DNA from: Deinococcus aerolatus
GTDB lineage: Bacteria > Deinococcota > Deinococci > Deinococcales > Deinococcaceae
Reading direction: 5' to 3'
Assembly: GCF_014647055.1 (NCBI RefSeq)
Contig: NZ_BMOL01000002.1
Coordinates: 248,001 to 312,000, forward strand
DNA length: 64,000 nt
Positions 56,250-64,000 of the stretch are shown here, one piece after another. The position numbers were made by a program, and so were the translations under genes. The first letter of the stretch is position 1. Every line of letters starts with the position of its first letter. The notes under the pieces were generated by a model. That model had not been told where the DNA came from. It searched no databases and was given only the letters and a program-made list of their open reading frames with translations.

Positions 56250-56350
56250 CAGAAAAGATGCGCAATCCTGGAAGAATTCTGGATGGCCTGGTGTCGGTCC
56301 GGGAGTTGATGACACCTGACTTCCCAACGCAACTCTTCTGTCATTTGCTG
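56250..56350 (-). repeat. MITE-like repeat, right copy (inverted)
   Basis: Reverse-complement copy of 55484-55584, collinear over all 101 bp. It begins directly after the stop codon of the lipoprotein gene and covers the stop codon of the convergent protease gene (56341-56343). Its ends are CAGCAAATGACAGAAGAGTTG and CATCTTTTCTG. Confidence 0.75.
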
Positions 56351-59300
56351 TCACGCGCGGCGTCTGGCGCCCAGTCCCCGTCCCCCGCCGGTTCGCGAAC
56401 GGCCCGGGGATCGGGCGCGGGGCGCGGCACCCGCGGCTGCGGGTTGGCCTCCAGGGCGGTCAGGACCAGCTGCACGGCGCGCTCCAGCTGTGGGTCGCGG
56501 CCCTGGGCGGCGAGCTTCGTGGTGAACTCGACCTCAATATCGGGCGCGACGCCCACGTTCTCCACCTCCCACTCGCCCTCCGGGCTGAAGATGGCCAGGC
56601 GCGGTGAGGTGAGCGTGCCGCCGTCGATCAGGGGCGGATAGTCGTAGATGCCAATCAAGCCGCCCCAGGTGCGCTTCCCGACGATGGGGCCCAGCCCGCG
56701 CCGCCGGAAGAAATGCGGCAGGGCGTCCCCGCCGGAGCCAGCAAGCTCGTTGATGACCATGGCCTTGGGACCGAAGATCGACGCATTGGGCGACGCGAAG
56801 GGGCGGCCCTCACGCGTCGCCCAGAGGCTCAGCAGGGGCCGGTCCAGCAGATCCACCACGTAGTCCGCGACGGAGCCGCCCCCGTTGAAACGCTCGTCGA
56901 GCACGACGCCCTGCCGGTCCAGTTGCGAGAAGTAGTACCGATTGAAGGCCTCGTAGCCGGCGCGGGCGGTGTCGGCCATGTAGACGTACGCGACGCGCCC
57001 CCCGGACAGCTCGTCCACGCGGCGGCGGTTCGCCTCGATCCAGGCCTGCAGCCGCAGGCGGCGCTCGTCGGCCACCGGACGCACGGTGACCGTGCGCGCG
57101 TCGGCCTCATCCGGCGTGGGGCCCACGCGCAGCTCGGTGACGCGCTCGGCGGTCTGCTCGAACAGGGCGTAGAGGTTCTCAGGTGCGTGCAGCGGCCGGC
57201 CATTGACCGCCAGCAGGTACTCGCCGTCACGGACATTGACCCCGGGCTCGGTCAGGGGCGCGCGCAGGTCCGGGTTCCAGTTCAGGCCGCTGAGGATGCG
57301 CCGGAAGCGGTAGCGGCCGTCCGCGATCTCGTAATCGGCCCCCAGCAGCCCGACGCGTGGGTCCTCCCCGCGCGGCACGTCCCCTCCCGTGACATAGGCG
57401 TGCCCCACGACCAGTTCGCCCGACAGCTCGGCCAGCAGGAAGTTCAGGTCCTCGCGGTGCCCGACGTGCGGCAGGAAGGCCCGGTAGCGTTCAGCCACCG
57501 CCACCCAGTCCAGTCCGTGCATCTCAGGGTCGTAGAAGAAGTCGCGGTGAATGCGCACGCCCTCCTCGAAGATCTGCGCCCACTCGGCGCGCGGGTCGAC
57601 GCGCACCCGGGCGCTGTCCAGGTTCAGGCGGCCGTCCTCAGGTTTCGGCGTGTCGGTCACGCCGACGACGGCGTACGTGGCGGGCTGCCCGCTGGCATAC
57701 ATCAGCCGCTTCCCGTCGGCGCTGACCCGGTAGTCGCTGACCCCCGGCATGAACGCGCACGCCTCGCGCTCCCTGGTGTTCCAGACGCGCAGCACGTGCC
57801 GCTCGGGGGCCTGCTCCGGGTTGACCTCGGCGGTGGGGTCGCGCTCCAGGTAGAACAGGCGGTCCTCGGCGGACTCCAGACGCGAGTACTCGCCGGGAGG
57901 CACCGGCAGGGCGACAATGCGCTGGCCCAGCCCGTCAAGGTCAATGCGCACCGGCTCCGGCGCAGGCGCCGCCACCGGACTGCCGGACTCGGGGGCGCCG
58001 GGTTCGGGCCGCGTCCCGGGTTCCTCGTCACTCTGCGGCGCCAGGGGCGAGGGGTCACCCCGGCGCAGGACCGCCACGTACAGACTGCGCGTGACCCGCC
58101 GCTCGTAGGAGGACATGTCGAGCCAGCCGGTGTTCAGGCCGTAATTCACGCTCGCCGCGAAGTACAGCAGGCGCCCGTCCCGGCTGAAGCGGGCACTGAC
58201 CGCGTCGCTCATGCCGTCGCTGACCTGATGCGACCCGCCGCGGGACACGTCGTGGACGAACACGGCCCGCAGGTGGTTCGGCAGGCGCCGGGTGTAGGTG
58301 AGCCACTGTCCGTCCGGCGACCACGCCGGATCCAGGCTGCGCTGCGGGTGGTCGTAGGTGTCGGTGTCCACCCGCGTCACCTCGCCCGTCTCCAGCACGA
58401 CGTACGCCAGGTTCAGCGCCTTGTCGGTAAAGGCGATGCGGGTGCCGTCCGGGGACCAGACCGGACTGTAGTAGAAGGTCGGCGTTTCACTCAGCGGGTA
58501 GGTGCGGAGAACGGCGCCCTTCTGGTCGGCGACCACGAGCCGGTACTCGCCGCCCGCGTCGGACAGGTACGCGACGGACTGTCCGTCCGGCGACCACGCC
58601 GGGTCCCGCGCAAAGACGCCGGGCGTGTTCGTGAGGTTGCGGGGATCGCCCTTGCCGGCAGGTACCGTCACGATCTCGCCGCGGGCGGCGAACACGGCCC
58701 GCGCCCCGGTGGGCGAGAGGCCGAACGACGTGACGTGTGGCGCGGCCTTCACGCGGCGGGGCCGCAGGTTGGGCAGGTCGGCGTTCACCGTGATCTGCAG
58801 GGGCTCGGGCGCCTCACCGGGCGTCAGGAAATGGACCCGTCCCCCCTGCTCGTAGGCGAGGCGGCCGGCGCCGGCCGTGAGCGAGCGCACGTCGAAGTCG
58901 TCGTGGAAGGTGAGTTGCCTGACGTCGCCGGTTCCCGGCCCGTGCTGCCAGACGTTTACCACCCCGCGGCGGTCCGAGAGGAAATACAGGGTGCCGTCCA
59001 GCCAGCAGGGAAAGGTGTCGGTCGCGTTCTCGTGCGGGACCTCGGTCTCGTCGAGCGTGTCCTGATCGAGCAGGCGGATCGGCACGGTCATGCCGCCCCG
59101 GTATCTCTTCCAGGACCAGAACGGCTCGGCGAACGGCGTGTAGGCCAGGCGGCCGTCGTGGGAATAGGCGCCGCGCTCGGCCATCGGCATGGGCAGGGCT
59201 GCCGGGTGCCCGCCTTCCGGGGACAGCGTGTAGAGGCGGCGAACGCGCGCGGAGATGGTGTGGCGGGCGGAGGCGAACAGCACCTCACCCGCGGGCGTCC

Positions 59301-59586
59301 AGCCGCGCACCAGGTCGTCGCCCGGGTGAAAGGTGAGGCGCCGGGGCGTGCCGCCCTCGACCGGCACGACGTAGACGCTCGCGGCTCCGTCATCGTTGCC
59401 GCTGAAGGCCACGAATTGTCCGTCCGGCGAGAAGTGCGGCGTCTGCTTGTGGCCGGGTGTGGCCGTCAGGCGCCGGACGTTCTGTCCACGGTGACCAGTG
59501 AGCCAGAGGTCTCCGGCATACACGAAGGCGAGGTGCTCGGCACTCAGGGCCGGCTGACGGAGCAGCAGGGTCTCGGGAAGCGACAT
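56341..59586 (-). CDS. Tricorn-like S41 family protease
   Basis: 1081 residues from the ATG at 59586, which has an AAGGAG site. The N-terminus carries beta-propeller WD/PD40 repeats (for example PHFSPDGQFVAFSG, DPAWSPDGQSVAYLSD, SPVWSPDGTRIAF). About residues 480-640 form a second region including a spacer rich in Pro/Glu (about 500-540). The catalytic part has His729 (VGHAYVTGGD), a PDZ-like domain (about 760-870) and Ser951 (LAGSGGDALPHF), with the Tricorn pattern TWGGLIG behind it. It cleaves peptides, likely downstream of larger proteases. No signal peptide, so cytosolic. The last residues overlap the right MITE-like repeat. Confidence 0.93.
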   Translation of the reverse strand: MSLPETLLLRQPALSAEHLAFVYAGDLWLTGHRGQNVRRLTATPGHKQTPHFSPDGQFVAFSGNDDGAASVYVVPVEGGTPRRLTFHPGDDLVRGWTPAGEVLFASARHTISARVRRLYTLSPEGGHPAALPMPMAERGAYSHDGRLAYTPFAEPFWSWKRYRGGMTVPIRLLDQDTLDETEVPHENATDTFPCWLDGTLYFLSDRRGVVNVWQHGPGTGDVRQLTFHDDFDVRSLTAGAGRLAYEQGGRVHFLTPGEAPEPLQITVNADLPNLRPRRVKAAPHVTSFGLSPTGARAVFAARGEIVTVPAGKGDPRNLTNTPGVFARDPAWSPDGQSVAYLSDAGGEYRLVVADQKGAVLRTYPLSETPTFYYSPVWSPDGTRIAFTDKALNLAYVVLETGEVTRVDTDTYDHPQRSLDPAWSPDGQWLTYTRRLPNHLRAVFVHDVSRGGSHQVSDGMSDAVSARFSRDGRLLYFAASVNYGLNTGWLDMSSYERRVTRSLYVAVLRRGDPSPLAPQSDEEPGTRPEPGAPESGSPVAAPAPEPVRIDLDGLGQRIVALPVPPGEYSRLESAEDRLFYLERDPTAEVNPEQAPERHVLRVWNTREREACAFMPGVSDYRVSADGKRLMYASGQPATYAVVGVTDTPKPEDGRLNLDSARVRVDPRAEWAQIFEEGVRIHRDFFYDPEMHGLDWVAVAERYRAFLPHVGHREDLNFLLAELSGELVVGHAYVTGGDVPRGEDPRVGLLGADYEIADGRYRFRRILSGLNWNPDLRAPLTEPGVNVRDGEYLLAVNGRPLHAPENLYALFEQTAERVTELRVGPTPDEADARTVTVRPVADERRLRLQAWIEANRRRVDELSGGRVAYVYMADTARAGYEAFNRYYFSQLDRQGVVLDERFNGGGSVADYVVDLLDRPLLSLWATREGRPFASPNASIFGPKAMVINELAGSGGDALPHFFRRRGLGPIVGKRTWGGLIGIYDYPPLIDGGTLTSPRLAIFSPEGEWEVENVGVAPDIEVEFTTKLAAQGRDPQLERAVQLVLTALEANPQPRVPRPAPDPRAVREPAGDGDWAPDAARDSK

Positions 59587-59895
59587 GGGAAACACTCCTT
59601 GAAGGCGGGGAACGGCGGCGATGTGGTGTGACCTTACCGCACCCGGCCGCCAGGGCGGCGCGACCTTGCCGGGGCCCGGCACAGGGAGGTGGGCCGCGCC
59701 TGCGTTGGCTGGTCCCGTCGCCCTTTCAAGGACCGGACCGGCCCAGTCTGTCGCGCGCGGCCGCCCTGTCTTTCCTTGCGAACAGCGTGGGCCAGGGGCT
59801 ATTCAGGTTCAGGGCCGCCACCGACGGATCCGGTCGCGCCCGCCTTGACTGCCCGAGAGCCCGCGGGCCCAGACGCGGTCTGGCGGTCACACACG
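59587..59895. other. Intergenic region upstream of the tricorn-like gene
   Basis: About 310 bp with no convincing gene. It should hold the minus-strand promoter of the tricorn-like gene. No consensus promoter could be chosen with confidence. Confidence 0.4.
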
Positions 59896-59923
59896 ACATC
59901 GCCCCGCTCATGCGGGGCGATGT
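59896..59923. terminator. Hairpin after the collagen-like gene
   Basis: A perfect 12-bp inverted repeat (59896-59907 and 59912-59923) with a 4-nt loop. No T run on either strand, but very stable. Confidence 0.75.
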
Positions 59924-59945
59924 TCAGGTTACGTTGCACGGTGCT

Positions 59946-60995
59946 TTAAAGTAGCGGCGTTTCAAAAAGGTGTTTCATTCGGCCTAGAGGTATGACGCTT
60001 GGGCCAGCTGGTCCTTGAGGACCCTGTGGTCCTTCAGGGCCTTGGGGACCAGCTGGCCCAATTGGACCCTGGGGACCAGCTGGACCTTGGGGACCAGTAG
60101 CACCAACGGCACCAGCTGGACCGACCGCACCCGTGTTCCCCTGCGGACCCACCGGTCCCGCTGGACCTTGCGAACCAACAGCACCAGTTGGACCCGTCAG
60201 ACCGATTGGGCCTTGTGCACCAGGCTCGCCTTTATTGCCCGCCGGTCCCGCTGGACCTTGCGAACCAACAGCACCAGCTGGACCCGTCAGACCGATTGGG
60301 CCTTGTGCACCAGGCTCGCCTTTATCGCCCGCCGGTCCCGCTGGACCCTGCGAACCAACAGCACCAGCTGGACCCGTCAGACCGATTGGGCCTTGTGCAC
60401 CAGGCTCGCCTTTATCGCCCGCCGGTCCCGCTGGACCCTGCGAACCAACAGCACCAACGGCACCAACTGGACCGACCGCACCCGTGTTCCCCTGCGGACC
60501 CACCGGTCCCGCTGGACCTTGCGAACCAACAGCACCAGCTGGACCCGTCAGACCGATTGGGCCTTGTGCACCAGGCTCGCCTTTATCGCCCGCCGGTCCC
60601 GCTGGACCCTGCGAACCAACGGCACCGGCTGGACCCTGTGGACCCGTCGCACCGGCTGAACCTGTCTCGCCCCTGGCTCCGGCTGGGCCCTGGGGACCTG
60701 CTGCCCCAGCATCGCCTTTCTCTCCCTTTCCGGTAGGTCCTTGTGCGCCTGTAGCACCCACCGCACCTCTGTCTCCAGCAGGACCCTGCGGTCCTACAGG
60801 GCCACGTAAGTTGGGGATCGTTCGGGGATCAATCAGCACCAGCTTGCCTTGGCGCACGATGAGCACTTTCCCCTCGTCAGCGGCAGATAAAGTCAGCCCC
60901 GCGGGGGTGGGAATCGTTACCTCACCGCCGCTCTGTGCCTGAGCCACCGAGAGGCCCAGCATCAACATCCACATCGCCTGTCGTTTCTTCATCAT
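59946..60995 (-). CDS. Collagen-like triple-helix repeat protein, exported
   Basis: 349 residues. A signal peptide ([13 protein letters not shown]) and a short N-terminal domain (about 25-65, [20 protein letters not shown]) precede some 85-90 Gly-x-y triplets (about 66-330, [16 protein letters not shown] style), then a short tail ([16 protein letters not shown]). Bacterial collagen-like proteins form triple-helical rods on surfaces or spores. The triplet region contains 90-bp DNA repeats, so length can vary. An upstream ATG and the next codon ATG both follow a GGAGAA site; the second (60992) has better spacing. The gene sits 88 nt downstream of the lipoprotein gene and may be part of the same operon. 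Confidence 0.9.
   Translation of the reverse strand: MMKKRQAMWMLMLGLSVAQAQSGGEVTIPTPAGLTLSAADEGKVLIVRQGKLVLIDPRTIPNLRGPVGPQGPAGDRGAVGATGAQGPTGKGEKGDAGAAGPQGPAGARGETGSAGATGPQGPAGAVGSQGPAGPAGDKGEPGAQGPIGLTGPAGAVGSQGPAGPVGPQGNTGAVGPVGAVGAVGSQGPAGPAGDKGEPGAQGPIGLTGPAGAVGSQGPAGPAGDKGEPGAQGPIGLTGPAGAVGSQGPAGPAGNKGEPGAQGPIGLTGPTGAVGSQGPAGPVGPQGNTGAVGPAGAVGATGPQGPAGPQGPIGPAGPQGPEGPQGPQGPAGPSVIPLGRMKHLFETPLL
60151..60621. repeat. Near-identical 90-bp tandem repeats inside the collagen-like gene
   Basis: Units begin at 60151, 60241, 60331 and 60421 (period 90 bp, ten Gly-x-y triplets of three codons each), differing by only a few bases (for example TTATTGCCC against TTATCGCCC, which changes Asn to Asp). 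A larger block starting near 60103 recurs near 60454, about 351 bp later. Such identity favours slippage and unequal exchange. Confidence 0.85.
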
Positions 60996-61083
60996 AGTTC
61001 TCCGTTAATGACGTGATTTTTAAAGACACAATTCCCTAACAAACACAATGATCTGCTTCGCCCAGAGGGGCCCCAGGAATGCT

Positions 61084-62043
61084 TCAGGGGGGCGTGGGGA
61101 GTGTTATGACCCGCGTGGCGGTCCCCACTTTACCCGCCGTCCGCACACCCGACAGGACCAGGTCACCCGCAAGTGGGCTTCCGCTCAAGACGGTGATGGT
61201 GCCCTTCAGCTCGCTGGCCCGCGCCTGTACACCAGTGTTGTTGGTGCTCTGCACGCCTTCGAGGCTCTGGGTCACACGGGTTTCACTGTCACTGACGGGA
61301 ATGGACGTGAAGCTGAACGCGTAAGGATCATCTTGCGAGTTCACTTGTAAGGGCACCTTCATGCCAATCACCATCCGGTTGGCTTCTGTGCCGATGGCGA
61401 GGGTCCGGCCTGCGCCACTGCTGTTGAGGACCGTAAAGCCGTACGGCAGCAGGCCCAGCATGCCCGGCGGGGTGAACAGGTCACTTTCCGGGAGGTACTG
61501 CACCGTGTCGTCGGTGTTGCGCAGAACTTGAAGCGCGCCGGTGGTGGGATTGACGGTGCTGGCCTGAGCCGGTTGGGTGTTCAGGGAGAGGACGTTGAGT
61601 TCCGCCGGAGTGTAAAGGGGCGCGCCTGGAGCGCGAACCATGGCACTGATGGCCGTATCATTCGTATTAACGGGCAAGCTGCTCGTTGTGCGGACACCCA
61701 CAAAGCTGACGTTGCTCAGCGCAGCGGAGCTGGTGACGCTGACCACCGAGTACACGTACCGGAATCCCGCCGTCCGGGGCTGACCGCTGGGAACGATATC
61801 TACGCTGCCCCTACCAAGCACGCGTACGGGAACAACCTGACCCTGCTGGTCGGTCAGGGTCTGCCCACCCAATGGGGGGGTCAACTGAACCTCAAATGCA
61901 GCTGTCCCCAGTCCTGTGAACGTCAGTGTGAACGGCTGGCCAACGGGCGTGAGCGTCGTCGCGGTGGGCGCCGGCTGGCTCAGCGGTTGATTGCATGCTC
62001 CGAGAAGGAGCGCGCCAAGAAAGACAGGCAAAAGTTTCTTCAT
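61084..62043 (-). CDS. Lipoprotein paralogous to the N-terminal region of the adjacent M30-like protein
   Basis: 319 residues with a lipobox LGAC (Cys17). The mature part is beta-rich. Its second half shares a domain with the neighbouring M30-like protein: YGF...SGAGRTLAIG aligns with YGF...GASRTIPVG, VPLQVNSQDDPYAFSFTSIPVSD with IPLQAQAKDDPYTVALTFVPVQD, and SGVRTAGKVGTAT with CGVRTAGAPNAAT. A GGAG site lies just before the ATG, 7 nt after the upstream gene's stop, so both are co-transcribed. Function unknown. Confidence 0.82.
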   Translation of the reverse strand: MKKLLPVFLGALLLGACNQPLSQPAPTATTLTPVGQPFTLTFTGLGTAAFEVQLTPPLGGQTLTDQQGQVVPVRVLGRGSVDIVPSGQPRTAGFRYVYSVVSVTSSAALSNVSFVGVRTTSSLPVNTNDTAISAMVRAPGAPLYTPAELNVLSLNTQPAQASTVNPTTGALQVLRNTDDTVQYLPESDLFTPPGMLGLLPYGFTVLNSSGAGRTLAIGTEANRMVIGMKVPLQVNSQDDPYAFSFTSIPVSDSETRVTQSLEGVQSTNNTGVQARASELKGTITVLSGSPLAGDLVLSGVRTAGKVGTATRVITLPTPP

Positions 62044-62050
62044 GGCACTC

Positions 62051-64000
62051 CTATTGCGTTCGCAGCACCGTGACGGTGAAGTCGCCCGGCTCGGGTGAAG
62101 TCACCGTCACGCCCGCCTGCTGATTGGCGTTGACGCGGGCGCGCAGGTAACTGGCGGACGTCTTCTCATAGGTCAGGGTCAACGGTGTGCCGCTGGTCAG
62201 GGCACGGCGGTTGAGGGGAAAGCCGCTGAGACCCGCGAAGACCGAGCGGTAGTTCCAGCTGGGTGCATTGAAGACGGAAGCGATGCCCGGGACGGCATCG
62301 TCGGCGTACGCAGCCACGGCCCAATCGTTCATCCAGGTCACGGGGTCCGCCCCAAGGACGCCCTGTAAGTTGGTCAGACCCGTCGTGTTGGAGTCGACCA
62401 GCGCTTTCCAGAAGCTGGCTTCCGTCTTTCCCGTGGTCTGGACGTACCGGTCCACCGCGTAACGCAGGAAGTTCCAGGCTGCCCCGCGCCCAGCATTCGT
62501 CAAGTTGGCCGTGCTGGGGTTCACCCAGTACGGCCCGATCTGGTTCGGATTCTGGAGGAACGTCCGGTAAAGGCCGTAGTCCAGATTGACGTACGTATTG
62601 AACGCCCCCACCCGGCGGCTGGCATTGCTGCCCGTGGTCAGATCGCTCAGGGCAATATTGCTGCGGGGATTCAGGCCCGGCGTGATGGCCGTGCCCACAG
62701 CAGTCATATTCGTCGCCTTATAGAAGACAAATTCAGCCGCGCTGTCTGCGAGGCCCTCGCTGAGCCACGCCTCCTCCAGGGGCGCGCCCGTGTCGCGGAT
62801 CCGGCGCGAGTTGTTGATCACGCGCGAGAGTTCACGGGAAATCATCAACGGCGCCTGTCCCTTGATAAAAGAGACTGTCCGGACGTTGCTGTTCACGCTG
62901 CCCGTGGGGTCGGCTGCCGCCAGGTAAATGACCTCACCCACGTTGCTGAGCGCGCAGCTGGCCGTGGCGTACTCGTCGCGGGCCAGGGAGTAACCAACGA
63001 CTGGATTGGACGCGCCCGCTGGCGTCATGGCATTGACGGCGGAGGTATAAAACAGAACGACGCGCCCGCCGTTGTTGTCCGCGTCGGCAGGCAGGCCCAG
63101 ATTTTCTGTGATGGAAGGCCAGATGACGTTGGTGACGGTATCGACAATTTCCTGGTAGTCCGGGAGGGTCAGACCGCCCGCTGGATTGAGGTCATCGGTC
63201 ACCAGAACGGCGTTGGGGCCGACGGCACGAACGGTTCCGGTGCGGGGGCTGGGCGTATCCGTACAGCCCATGCTCGTCTCGATCACGACTTGCGAACCGA
63301 CGGGTGGCGTTCCTGACGGCAGGCCTTGTGGCTGTAGCCTGGCGAGAGGTGAGGTTACGCTCTCAGTGGTGACCTGCGAATTTGACGTCTGCTGAGTCTG
63401 TACTCCAGCGAGAGTCAGCCCTGCTGGTGTGCTGCGGTCTGCCGACAGGGTCCTGACAGGGCCGCCCTCCTGGAGGGACTGCGCCCCGACGGTGGCGGTC
63501 GTGTTGGAGGTGGTGACCGTCAATGATCGGCTGGCTGTGATGGACGTATTGAAGGGAATGATCGTGTAATCCGCGCCGCCCGTGCCCCCAGTCAGGCAGG
63601 CTGTGGCATTGGCAGGAATTCTGGCTGTGGCCCCCACGGCCAGACTCACCGGAGCAACCGATCCATCAAGCGAGGCCGTCGCCGCGTTGGGTGCGCCTGC
63701 TGTCCGAACGCCACAGAAGATCGTGCCTGTCCGTGTTGTTCCAGGCAGTGTTTTCAGGACAGGGGTACCCAGACGGTCAATGGCCGCCTGGAATGCAGCT
63801 TGGTTTCCGGGGAGCTGAGCCTGCGGAGATTCCGTGATGCTCGTCACCGTGTCCTGAACGGGCACGAAGGTCAGGGCGACGGTGTATGGATCATCTTTGG
63901 CCTGGGCCTGTAAAGGAATCTTGATGGACAGCGTAACGGTGCCCGTATCGGTGCCCACTGGGATCGTGCGGCTGGCGCCCGCGTGCCCCACAAATCCGTA
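62051..64000 (-). CDS. M30 (hyicolysin)-like secreted protein with degenerate zinc site (5' truncated by window)
   Basis: At least 650 residues, with the frame open at the window edge. An N-terminal beta-rich domain shared with the adjacent lipoprotein (about the first 100 visible residues), further beta-rich segments, then an M30-like peptidase region near visible residues 280-430. The family normally has HExxH followed by EGL: here it reads MISRELSRVIN and WLSEGLADSAAEF. Both zinc histidines are Arg (CGT, CGC), while the catalytic Glu and the third-ligand Glu remain. A true protease is therefore unlikely; a binding or scaffold role is plausible. The C-terminus includes a typical beta-sandwich end (RVNANQQAGVTVTSPEPGDFTVTV). 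Confidence 0.8.
   Translation of the reverse strand, partial: YGFVGHAGASRTIPVGTDTGTVTLSIKIPLQAQAKDDPYTVALTFVPVQDTVTSITESPQAQLPGNQAAFQAAIDRLGTPVLKTLPGTTRTGTIFCGVRTAGAPNAATASLDGSVAPVSLAVGATARIPANATACLTGGTGGADYTIIPFNTSITASRSLTVTTSNTTATVGAQSLQEGGPVRTLSADRSTPAGLTLAGVQTQQTSNSQVTTESVTSPLARLQPQGLPSGTPPVGSQVVIETSMGCTDTPSPRTGTVRAVGPNAVLVTDDLNPAGGLTLPDYQEIVDTVTNVIWPSITENLGLPADADNNGGRVVLFYTSAVNAMTPAGASNPVVGYSLARDEYATASCALSNVGEVIYLAAADPTGSVNSNVRTVSFIKGQAPLMISRELSRVINNSRRIRDTGAPLEEAWLSEGLADSAAEFVFYKATNMTAVGTAITPGLNPRSNIALSDLTTGSNASRRVGAFNTYVNLDYGLYRTFLQNPNQIGPYWVNPSTANLTNAGRGAAWNFLRYAVDRYVQTTGKTEASFWKALVDSNTTGLTNLQGVLGADPVTWMNDWAVAAYADDAVPGIASVFNAPSWNYRSVFAGLSGFPLNRRALTSGTPLTLTYEKTSASYLRARVNANQQAGVTVTSPEPGDFTVTVLRTQ

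Noticed and set aside
60100..60640. CRISPR array
   Set aside because: The repeats are in-frame Gly-x-y codons of a collagen-like protein with no unique spacers.

Overview
The window looks like chromosome from a Deinococcus-like bacterium (inference). The DNA is GC-rich with strong G/C third-position bias. The gene content fits that group: PspA, LEA14-like lipoprotein, SCOT-type CoA transferase, tricorn-like S41 peptidase, a short MetF, and a PerR/Fur gene beside catalase. The promoter architecture also fits: at least 17 start codons lie 6-9 nt downstream of a TANNNT -10 box with no usable Shine-Dalgarno site, the signature of leaderless mRNAs. Genes inside operons use AAGGAG-type sites or 4-bp start/stop overlaps. 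Layout. 1-3.4 kb: end of an unknown gene, a secreted hypothetical, PspA and the scoA-scoB CoA transferase. 3.5-4.4 kb: tRNA-Ala(TGC) followed by a decayed tyrosine integrase. 4.4-11.1 kb: a signalling/polysaccharide cluster, with an RR-HEAT-GT2 operon divergent from a CHASE3 hybrid kinase and a REC-HPt protein. 11.2-17 kb: LEA lipoprotein, secreted barrel-like protein, acyl-CoA dehydrogenase, membrane protein and amino-acid permease. 17-23.2 kb: PNPase, FAH-family enzyme, Crp/Fnr regulator, LolD-type ATPase and old yellow enzyme. 23.4-26.9 kb: an ABC-2 exporter operon. 27-34 kb: clpS-clpA, Thr/Asp-rich lipoprotein, LCP protein, GH13 glucosidase and Ser/Thr kinase. 34.1-35.8 kb: patatin behind a 10-codon leader ORF, then signal peptidase I. 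36.1-40.9 kb: a probable SAM-I riboswitch driving metH-metF. 40.9-43.1 kb: catalase with a PerR-type operator on its promoter, then a Fur/PerR gene. 43.1-50.9 kb: DUF4139 protein and a five-gene oligopeptide ABC operon (A-B-C-D-F). 51-53 kb: secG and a large lipoprotein. 53.5-55.3 kb: a tRNA-Leu(CAA) 3' fragment (attachment-site scar), HNH endonuclease, unknown gene and YqeY-like protein. 55.5-56.35 kb: a lipoprotein gene bracketed by two inverted copies of a ~101-bp MITE-like repeat. 56.3-64 kb: tricorn-like protease, collagen-like secreted protein with 90-bp tandem repeats, a lipoprotein, and an M30-like protein whose zinc-binding histidines are both arginine. The most novel-looking items are the M30-like pseudoprotease with its paralogous lipoprotein and collagen partner, the inverted MITE-like pair, the leaderless leader ORF overlapping the patatin start, the GT2-HEAT-REC operon facing a phosphorelay, and the two tRNA-linked integration scars. 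No CRISPR array, complete insertion sequence or rRNA was seen.
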